Below, in pieces: positions 8,195 through 16,781 of a stretch of 19,053 nucleotides of DNA. Both the position numbers and the translations under genes were made by a program. A model generated the notes under the pieces. The model was not told the origin of the DNA. It did no database searches and was given only the letters and a program-made list of their open reading frames with translations. Each line of letters opens with the position of its first letter. Positions within the stretch are counted from its first letter, which is position 1. Origin of the DNA: Coemansia sp. RSA 1804 (Eukaryota; Kickxellomycota; Kickxellomycetes; Kickxellales; Kickxellaceae). Where the stretch lies: assembly GCA_027578815.1 (NCBI GenBank), contig JANBTH010000368.1:1-19053 (forward strand). The letters run 5' to 3'.

Positions 8195-11100
8195 ATGACT
8201 GGAGACCAAAAGAAGAGTGGACTGAAAGGTAAATACATATTCATAGTTCAAGCAAAACCACTCCATATGGCTGTGCTCTCCACGTTCTTTACCTTTGGAA
8301 ATTTTGTTTGCTAAATCATAAGCGCACATATGGGTGTTTGTGGGTTCTTCACATTGTTGTAGGCAAGCTGCGTGCATTCTCGAGTACAGGTCATTTGAGA
8401 GACTTGGTCCGGGGCCACGCTGCCGCAGGCGGCACTCCTGATGCCAGAGGCGAATCCATACCCACACCGCCTCTTCCGCAAACACCGCGTGAAAAGAACT
8501 CTATGCAAAGCTTGAAGCAGGGTAAGCAAAGTCTATCTTTATGCAACAACTGTCCACTCTTTCTTCTTCTTCACAAAGCCAGCAACACTAGGCTCGATCT
8601 GACACAATGCAATTGCTATGTTCCTTTCTAGGTGGAGAGGATGAACCGCCATCTCGGAACAATGATAGATATATCCTGGCTCCTTATTGTCTATATCCAT
8701 TTGAGCAATACAGCCCACATATAATGCACTAATTGGTCTCTGTTTACACATCTGTAGAAGAAGGCAGTGGCAGTGGCGCGCACAGCAAGGAGAACCCACC
8801 AGAGATCAGTCTTACCCGACCTTCGCCCGGAAAAGAGCGCAACGATTATTCATACTTGTTAAAGGAACGCAGATCTACGAACGCTGGCAGAGAAGATGCA
8901 ACTCACTATGCCAATAAACCCCAGCTTGGCAAGCCGTTTGCTTTTGACGACAAGGAAATATCGACAGCTAGACCGCACACAAATCGGACTGCCACAGCCT
9001 TTTCTCTGTACACAATTCCTTCAAGGCACAGTCAGATGAGTATGCCAGGCGATATGCATGCTTCTAATTACGACAGTATTTCTTACCACCACGGTGGACC
9101 AAGCATTCTGCGTCGTGCGGGATCGACCATTCCGCAAAAGCTGCACAAGGGTGCCATGACCAGTCCTAAATTAAGCCACCATTCTGGAACGTCGCCATCA
9201 AAATGGTTCAAGCGCGGACGGCATCGCAGCGCTGAAAGAAAGGAGAAGGAGAAAAACGACCACCAGCTTGATATGAACTTTAGCGACATTGGGAACTTTG
9301 TGGATATGTCAAAGGTGCGCAGACCATCTGTCACCTCATCCATGGGCACTACAGAATCCATGCTGTTGAATGCCGGTGCTGGTATCTATGATAGCAGCAA
9401 AGAAGATGGCAGCAACCCAAGCATACACAGAGGCGACTCGGCTTCGGTATATACAATAGAACGGCCACGAAACAGCAACTCATCGGCCGCTCAACTCCCT
9501 CACAGATTACAAGCAAACTCAAGCAGTCCCATGCTGAGAGAAGCGGTTCCGCCAGATGCACGCTCGGTTGCTTCTAGTATCTTTGCTGGCAAGGGACGAG
9601 GCTCGAGCGCAGGATTGGCCATAAATGGCGAAGCCATGTCGTACAGATCCGAATCGTTGCCCTGGTCAGGCGACCACACATGGCAGCACCGCGATACGTC
9701 TGTAAAGTCACGAAAGCCCACAGCAGTAACTGACGAAGGCGAGAGTAGCGAGTATGGCCGGTCTCCTTCCATCAACGACATTAGTTCTGTCAGATCGGTG
9801 CCTGTTTTTGGAGATAGACAACCACTTGGCCATTTTACTGATCCGTGGGCTGCTGACCGCAACAACAGGAACACACCGACTGCACAGGCCGCTTCCGTCA
9901 GCTACCGTGGATTTGCCAATGCACAGGGCGAGTTTGATGACCACCAAAGTTCGATTCATGGAAGAGAGCCTGGCATTGTTCCCGAGGTGGAATATCCGCC
10001 GCGCAGATCAGAGCCATGGGCTCCGCCAGAGTCCTGGGCGGTATTGCCGACCGCTCACGACGGCATGGATGAAAGTGGTGTGCCAATGGGGGGCATAAGA
10101 GAACTTGGATCGGACGATGAGGGCGCTACAAGCGACAGCGATGTCGAGGAGGACACGAACATGTATTCTATGCGCATATACAAGGAGGACTCGACATTTG
10201 GGACATTCCACTGCCAGCTATCGACCACGACCGCAGAGTTTATGCAGATGGCCGCAAAGAAGTTCTTCTTTCCCGACATTACACGCTATTGCTTGTACAT
10301 GCAGAAGGCAAACGGGCTAGACCGGACACTGAACCCTAACGAGCGGCCAGCAAACATCCTCAAAAAGTACCTTGAGCAGATGGGGTATCGCCCAGAAGAC
10401 AACATTACCCTGCAAGGCAGAGAGGATAACAGCTACTTGTGCAAGTTCACGCTGCTCAAGGCGGCTATTCCGCGGGTGTCTCCCAACATGGAAGTGGAGG
10501 TCAAGTCTTTTCATTACATCGATCTACGCTCACGCAAACTGCAGACAGTGCCGGTGTTTCTCTACGCACATGCGAACAAGATCTTATCGCTGAACATGTC
10601 AAAGAATCCTGGTCTGAACTTTCCAGCAGATTTTGTTCAGCTTTGTGACAATCTCCGTGAACTTCGATTGGCGACCTGTCAGTTCTCGCGCTTCCCCAAC
10701 AGCATCAAGTACTTCTCGCATCTGTCGTTCTTGGACCTGTCTGGAAACGAAATCAAGCGTATGTGCCATGCGCCTCTAAACAAGCTAAAGCAGCTCAGCA
10801 CGCTTATGCTGCGGAACAACCGACTTGTGGATCTCCCCGACTCTCTTTCCGAGCTGAGGCTACTTCGCGTGCTTAATGTGTCCAACAACGACCTGCCTGT
10901 GTTTCCGGCTGCCATTACCAGAATTGCTACACTAGAGGAGCTTGACATATCCTTCAACCGCATCCCAGTGATACCAGACAGCATATCGTCCTTGACCAAT
11001 CTGGTCAAGCTGAACGTAATGGGAAATTCGCTTTCGGGAAGCCTCCCAAAGGGCCTTTCTCGGCTGACTAAACTCGAAGAGTTGGATGTGAGACAGAACA

Positions 11101-14100
11101 GACTGCAGGATCTTGGCGTGACTTCTGAGCTTCTCGGACTAAAGCTCCTCTATACCGAAAGAAACATTGTTACACGGGCCCACATGGACTTTACATGCGC
11201 AACGTCTGTCAGCTTAAAGTCAAACAAGCTGACGCAATGCCATATAACCAATTCTGCTCACACGCTCGTGTTTTTGGATCTTTCTCACAACCAATTGACC
11301 GAGCTGCCAACGGATATTTTTATGAGCCTGCCGATGCTGGAGCATCTTGTTTTGGACAGCAACCACATAGTCAGCTTGCCATCGTCTATTGGCAACCTAA
11401 AAAACCTGGTACACCTCAGCTGCACAAACAACATTCTGTCGTTGATCCCAATCGAACTGAGCCGCCTTGAGAAGCTTAATATTCTTGATTTCCACAACAA
11501 CAATCTAAAGCTCCTTCCGCCAGAGATATGGCTGATGCCTAAACTGACTGTGCTTAATCTATCATCCAATTTGCTAGAACAGTTTCCCCATCCTAGCATG
11601 TTGGAGACGCTGCGTCGTCAGCAAGGCGGGTCTAGCAGTGTTAGAACAGTTGCCGCCGCCGCAGCAGCAGCGGCAGCAGCAGCGGCTGCGCAGCGTAATG
11701 GCACAAGACTTCCAGTGTCGAGTCAACTGGCCCGGAGCGCTCAGATCTCCTCGCTTTCACTGCCAGTAACACAACAAAACAGCCCTCTTGTGCGCGTGTC
11801 GTCGGAGAACCCTGTCGATAACCTGTTAGCAAGCACGGAAGACGCGGCAAGAAAGAACTCGGCAGAAAAGATGCGAAACCGTTCGGCTGATGCAGGAAAG
11901 CTAACTCTTCTCAACCCTCCCGTTCCCTTGAAGCGCTATTCAGTCTCCGATCCGCCACCACTCTCGTTGTCGTTGAAAGAGCTGCGACTTGGCGATAACA
12001 ACCTGGATGACGAGGTGTTTACCTTGATGCCGTTTCTACCCGAGCTGCGGGTCCTTAATCTCTCGTACAACGAGCTCTACGACCTCCAACCATCAGCCAT
12101 GGCTCAGATGCGCAAAATTAGCGAGATATATCTCTCAGGCACGCAGATCAGTACAATTCCAGAGGAGGAGCCAAGCGCAGTTTTCTGGCGTGGATTGCGC
12201 ATTCTCAACATTAATGGCAACAAACTGCAGACGCTTCCATCTTGGCTCGCAAAGATCAACGGGCTATCCGTGCTTGACGTGGGGAGCAATGTTCTCAAGT
12301 ACAACATCACGAATTGGCCGTATGACTGGAATTGGAACTGGAATACAGGGCTAAAGTACTTGAACTTTTCATACAACGAGCGGTTTGAGGTCAAAGGCGC
12401 ACATATGCACACAAAGGTCTTTCACGACCATGCGAGCCTTGTTGAAAACGCATCAAGCAGCGGCCCTGCGCGTGATCTGTTTAATTACATAACAAAGGAA
12501 CCGCCAAAATCCGACTGCGTCTCTGATTTCTACCAGCTGACAGACTTGCGGATCCTTGGGCTGGTGCAGCTTACTATTATGGTCCCCTTGCCCGACGAAA
12601 CGCCGAATCGGCGAATTCGCACTACTGATCAGATTAAACAGGTCAAGTACGGAATTGCCGACACTCTAGGCAGTGAGGATCGTGTTTCAGCCTGGGACCT
12701 GGCAACATCCCGGTTTAGAATGGCCGAGGATGAGTGTCTTTTTGGGCTTTTCCATGCCCGCGAGACATGGGCTTCCAGCTCTGCTATCAGCAAGTATCTG
12801 TCTGACAAGTTTTTATACATATTTAGAGACGAGCTTGACAAGATTGCCGACCAGATGCAGAACGAGGAGAATGAACCACGCAGCGTACATGGTGTTGGGA
12901 ACCGAGAAGGAGCCCCCAGATCAGTCAACTTTGCTGGAGGCACAGCAGGCTCAAATGAAGATACCCTCAACTCGCCAAGGCTGAGCAATATGCAGGTGCA
13001 TGCGGCTCTTCGGCGCACGTTCCTGACATTAAACAAGGAAATAGGCACGCACAATCGGCAGCTAGTTGCTGCAGCCGCAGCCGCAGAGGCATATGTTGCA
13101 GGCACAACACGCACACCCACTTTTACTGCTGGGGGCGATCATGGTGCTGAATCGTATGGTATGGGGTCTAGCGAGCCAGGCACATTGTCCCATGGCGCTC
13201 CTTTCTCTTTTAAAGATTCTGAAGTTTCCGGTGCTGAGCATCAGGGAGGGTCGACTGCGGTTGTGGCGTATATCCACGGGAGAACACTGCATGTGGCCAA
13301 TGTCGGCGACGCACTTGGCGTTGTCAGTAGACGAGGCACGCCTGTGTTGCTGTCAAAGCGCCATGATCCGCACGACGTCAGCGAGATCAAGCGAATTAGA
13401 TCGATCGGCGGGTATATAACGCAGCAAGGCAAGGTGCAGGGCCAGACTGACATAACTAGAGCGTTCGGCTACTTCCACCTGTTGCCCTACGTCAACGCTG
13501 ACCCAACGATAAACACGCTTGAGCTGGCCGAAGAGGACGAGTTTTTGATTATGGCCAACCGACCGGTGTGGGATGTGATCACTCCGCAAATTGCAGTGGA
13601 TATTGCGCGCAAGCACCGACGTGATCCTAGGCTGGCGGCAGCACGCGTGCGCGATCATATAATTGCCTACGGCGTCACGAAGAGCATAATGGTGATGGTC
13701 ATTGGGTTTGGGCCAATGTTTGCAAAGAACACAGGACGCCCTATGCGCGGGTTCAGCGTGCGCGACAGCATCTATCCTGGCGTCTCCGACCATAGAGCCA
13801 AGTACGCAATGACACGCCGTATGTCTCGCAGTCCCTCCACTGCAATGCCGCCGACATTTGGACCCAGGGCTAGCATTTTGCATTCGACAGGCATCGACGG
13901 AAGGGGAATTCCCAGTGCACACGCGACACCAGGCTCGCTCCAAAGCCCGGGTAACCTTACAATGTCGCAAGGGTCGTTTGACTTTATGGATGACATAGAC
14001 GAATTCTCATCGATTCCCTCGACTAGGACACGTCGCCAGCGTGACCGCGATGTTAGCACTCGCCTGGGCGATTCGACGCTTGCACGGCTTGAGCGCGAAG

Positions 14101-16781
14101 TCCCCCCGCCGGTAGGAGAAGTTGCGCTTGTATTTACAGATGTGAAGAACTCGACCATTCAGTGGGAAAACAATCCAATTGCCATGCGTAGCGCAATTAA
14201 AGTCCACAACAGCATTATGAGGCGCATGCTGCGGTCAATTGGCGGATACGAGGTGAAGACTGAAGGCGATGCGTTCATGGTCAGCTTCCCAACTGTTGCT
14301 AGCGCTTTGCACTGGTCACTTGCGGTGCAAATGACATTTTTGACTGCCGACTGGCCACAGGAGATTCTGGATTCTCCTCACGGCTGCCCCATATACTGGC
14401 CTCCGGATGACGGGACAGGCCACGATGATGGCTCGGGCCGTAAGAGCGGAGCACACGGCGAGACCGAGGGCAAGCACCTCATATACCGAGGATTGAGAGT
14501 TCGTATAGGCATGCATTTTGGAAGTCCGGTTTCAGAAGAGGATCCAATCACGCGCCGCATGGACTATTTCGGTCCTATGGTGAATCGTGCAGCACGTATT
14601 AGTGGGGCTGCTGACGGAGGGCAAGTCTATGTGTCGCAGGATGTGATGGACGAGGTCTACGCCATTCTCAATCTCTTTGAAACTGCAGACCACAACAATA
14701 TCACCGACATGCGTCAGTTGATTGATGAGCCTTCTCTAGCGCGTGATGTCCAGGCTCTCAAGAATCTGGGGCTTTCTGCTGTGCAGATTGGCGAGATCAA
14801 GCTAAAGGGTCTTGAATCCGCGGAGTTTGTATCTCATGTATATCCTGCGGCATTGCGTGGTCGTATTGATATGCAGATCCAAGAGGAAGAGCAACAGCAG
14901 AAGCAGCAGCAGAAGCAGCAACAACAACAACAAAAACAACAGCAGCAGCAGCAGCAACAACAAACAAGGAAAAAGAAGTACGATTTATCTAAAAAGGAAC
15001 AGGCAGGAAACACCAGTAGTAGCAGGTCGTCAAGACAGCGTGCTGGAAAAGATGCCGATATTCAAGGGAATCATGGTGTTGTTCTGTCCAGAGGCAACCA
15101 TGCGCATTATAGATCATCCGATGAAGAATCGTCGGCCCATTCCTCCTTGAACATAGCAAATGTCTACTCACAGTCGTCACTGTCCACGCCCAGAGGATCG
15201 TTTGGCAAGCAAAACTCTGTTGCACCGCAGACACACCAGCTTCTTGTTCGCGAATTATCAGCCGATTTTGGCTTGGCAAGCAGCCCTGATATCCGTAGCC
15301 AATCGAGGCAGATGGCGGATTACTCCTTGTGGTCAGCACCGCTGTCACGACGCTCAGTGTCTCTTTTGCAGAGCCATGCCATTCGCCCAGATCATCTTGA
15401 AAGCATTGGCGAGGACAGCGATGGTATAGTATATCGACCAGCTCAAGATACATCGACTCTGCAGGAAGGGCCGTACAACGCAGGCGACCGTGCAGTTCTT
15501 CGTTCGACGCGGTATGTGCCTGGAATGCAGTCTACCCTGCATCAGCCCTTTTATTTGCCGTCGCCATTCTATCCATTTGCATACGGTTCTGCGAATGCTG
15601 CTGCCACAAATGCCTGGAGCAGACAAGGCTCATTTTCATACTTTGCTGGCCCGTCTACAGTCAGCGGACATCCGGCGCAGGGATTGATGTCGGGAGGCAG
15701 ACAGATTCCCAGAGGCAGCGTGGATGCCTCGATGGCTTTACGGGGGATCAATAGCAATGGCTCTGGATACATTGGATTGGGGCCCAGCATCTCTGGAAGC
15801 GCCCTACTTGGTGCCGAATCAAGCGCTCCAGACGCCATGCAGATTGATGCACTTTATAAGCTTGTCTACCGCTTGAACATCATTGCCGTTGAGCCAGATG
15901 CAAACACAGTTCTACCATCATTCGAGTACTTTGTTTCGCATCAGGCGGTTGATCTTACCTCCTATCGGATTCATCGCGCGTCAACCGTGTCGATTGCCAG
16001 CACTTCGCAATTGCAGTCGCAGCCGCAGTTGCAAGTAAACAAGCAGCAGCATTCGGTGCATCGCAGTGCATCGCTGGTTAACAGCGAGGATGCGCTGAGC
16101 ACAAGCACGCTACGCAGGGACGGGACTGACAAGCGGCCTAGTATTTCCACCTACCCCATTTCTTCGGAAATTTCCGGCGTAGCGGACGACGATTCAGCAG
16201 GTGTGGCAGAACATACACTTTTGGAAGATAGCAGGCGTGAGGCACGTGCGAGATCAGCGTCTCCCACACCACTTGCACATCCACTGCCGAGACGCAATGA
16301 GCCTCCTCTGCATCGGCATACCCGCTCTGCTTCGCCTGCAGTTTCAGCTGCACAGCTTTCGAACCCGATGTCGGATTCTCGCTCTGGCCACACAATGCAC
16401 AGCGCCTCGTACAGTCTACCATTGCAGCCCGCGCTGAATGAGCCTCCGACTCCGCTCTACTTATCCGAGGCTATGTCGCAGCAGCATCTTATTGCGATAT
16501 TGGGGATGGTGGTGAGGCAATTTGAATGTGCGGTGGATTCTTTGGAAGCGCATGTTGACGATGACAAGGACGTTATCAACACACAGCTCTGTGCACGCAA
16601 CGACAGTATGATGGATGAGAAAGTACTGTGTTCAGGAGCCGCATTACGCCATGCACTAGGCCAGGTTGCCAATAACAGCCATGGGCTAGACAATGCAGGA
16701 TTTGAATGGACACGGGAGCGTGTGCTAGATGCACTGGAGGCTTACATCAGATACGGTGGAGAAAAGAGGACAGGGTCGTGA
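8195..16781 (+). CDS. CYR1: Adenylyl cyclase (fungal Cyr1 type), three exons, 2738 residues
   Basis: The enzyme makes cAMP from ATP, activating protein kinase A under Ras and G-alpha control at the membrane. Exons are 8195-8228, 8363-8521 and 8758-16781; all junctions are phase 1. The protein starts MTGDQKKSGLK. Order: disordered Ser-rich N terminus (1-528), Ras-association domain (529-636), leucine-rich repeats (652-1011 and 1136-1276) split by an Ala/Ser-rich insert, PP2C-like domain (1318-1718), cyclase domain (1848-2100), Gln/Lys tract (2110-2133), a long disordered tail and a helical C terminus (2631-2738). The fungal WNWNWN signature occurs near 1265. Catalytic residues are intact: metal ligands D1859 and D1902, adenine-selecting K1898 and D2000, and N2007/R2008. 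It is longer than yeast Cyr1 (2026 residues), mostly through low-complexity DNA. The 8195 start is chosen because only it joins the two small exons in frame; a further 5' exon cannot be excluded. Confidence 0.95.
8229..8362 (+). other. Intron 1 of CYR1
   Basis: A 134-base intron with donor GTAAAT and acceptor TTGTAG. The likely branch site is TGCTAAAT at 8309-8316. It joins AAA-G to GC, giving Gly12, and keeps the frame open through exon 2. Confidence 0.85.
8522..8757 (+). other. Intron 2 of CYR1
   Basis: A 236-base intron with donor GTAAGC and acceptor TCTGTAG. CACTAAT at 8727-8733, about 25 bases before the acceptor, is a good branch site. It joins exon 2 (ending LKQ plus G) to AA to give Glu65. 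Another plausible acceptor, TTTCTAG at 8625-8631, lies inside it. Confidence 0.85.
10149..10472 (+). other. Ras-association domain of CYR1
   Basis: Residues 529-636. The segment begins with a beta strand (MYSMRIYKEDSTFGTF), has the helix AEFMQMAAKKFFF, and closes with YLCKFTLLKA. This ubiquitin-like fold sits directly before the leucine-rich repeats in Dikarya Cyr1 proteins, where it helps couple to Ras-GTP. Assignment rests on position and on these conserved elements. Confidence 0.75.
10518..11597 (+). other. Leucine-rich repeat block 1 of CYR1
   Basis: Residues 652-1011 hold roughly fourteen to fifteen repeats of about 23 residues with the LxxLxLxxNxL pattern, for example LSFLDLSGNEIKRM, LRVLNVSNNDLPVFP, LVFLDLSHNQLTELP and LTVLNLSSNLLEQFP. 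In yeast Cyr1 the repeat region is needed for Ras activation. One stretch (about 11100-11230) is degenerate. Confidence 0.9.
11652..11690 (+). repeat. Polyalanine tract in the insert that splits the LRR array
   Basis: Thirteen alanine codons (residues 1030-1042), mixed GCC, GCA, GCG and GCT. It lies in a low-complexity insert (residues about 1012-1135, rich in Ser, Ala, Asn and Pro) between two leucine-rich repeat blocks. The mixed codons point to selection on, or tolerance of, the residue rather than recent slippage. Confidence 0.9.
11970..12392 (+). other. Leucine-rich repeat block 2 of CYR1
   Basis: Residues 1136-1276 hold about five further repeats, such as LKELRLGDNNL, LRVLNLSYNELYDL, LRILNINGNKLQTLP and LSVLDVGSNVL, ending with YDWNWNWNTGLKYLNFSYNE. 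That Trp-Asn motif directly before the PP2C-like region is, as far as I recall, characteristic of fungal adenylyl cyclases. Confidence 0.9.
12516..13718 (+). other. PP2C-like domain of CYR1, probably catalytically dead
   Basis: Residues 1318-1718. The fold is recognisable from LFGLF, VHAALRRTFLTLNKEI, STAVVAYIHGRTLHVANVGD, VLLSKRHDPHD, ITRAFGY and DEFLIMANRPVWDVIT. Two disordered inserts (about residues 1428-1465 and 1500-1560) interrupt it. Of the usual metal-binding aspartates, the first DG position is H1397, the ACDG aspartate is R1666 and the RALGD aspartate is Y1636; D1582 of VGD is kept. A structural or regulatory role is therefore more likely than phosphatase activity. Confidence 0.82.
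14106..14864 (+). other. Class III adenylyl cyclase catalytic domain of CYR1
   Basis: Residues 1848-2100. FTDVKNST carries metal ligand D1859; KTEGDAF carries K1898 and D1902; RMDYFGPMVNRAARI carries D2000, N2007 and R2008. Lys and Asp at the purine-contact positions indicate ATP rather than GTP as substrate. As in other fungi there is a single domain, so the active enzyme must dimerise. A Gly/Asp/His-rich insert of about 25 residues (about 14400-14475) lies between ILDSPHG and the strand GLRVRIGMHFG. Confidence 0.95.
14892..14963 (+). repeat. Poly-glutamine/lysine tract (CAG/CAA repeat) after the cyclase domain
   Basis: Twenty-four codons (residues 2110-2133), glutamine throughout except three lysines. 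CAG and CAA are interspersed, which limits slippage. It starts within ten residues of the end of the catalytic domain and is followed by the basic stretch TRKKK. It may form a helix or coiled coil next to the dimerising catalytic domain. Confidence 0.95.
16455..16778 (+). other. C-terminal helical region of CYR1, candidate CAP (Srv2)-binding segment
   Basis: Residues 2631-2738 are ordered-looking after some 500 disordered residues: two amphipathic helices (SQQHLIAILGMVVRQFECAV and RERVLDALEAYIRYGG) with an Asp-rich link. A separate short helix, IDALYKLVYRLNIIAVE, lies at about 2426-2442. In yeast the C-terminal region of Cyr1 binds the cyclase-associated protein Srv2. The match here is by position and predicted helicity only. 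Confidence 0.5.

Noticed and set aside
8733..8757. Start of the adenylyl cyclase frame at TTG 8733
   Set aside because: This segment is the 3' end of an intron (branch site CACTAAT and acceptor TCTGTAG); the ATG is in an upstream exon at 8195.
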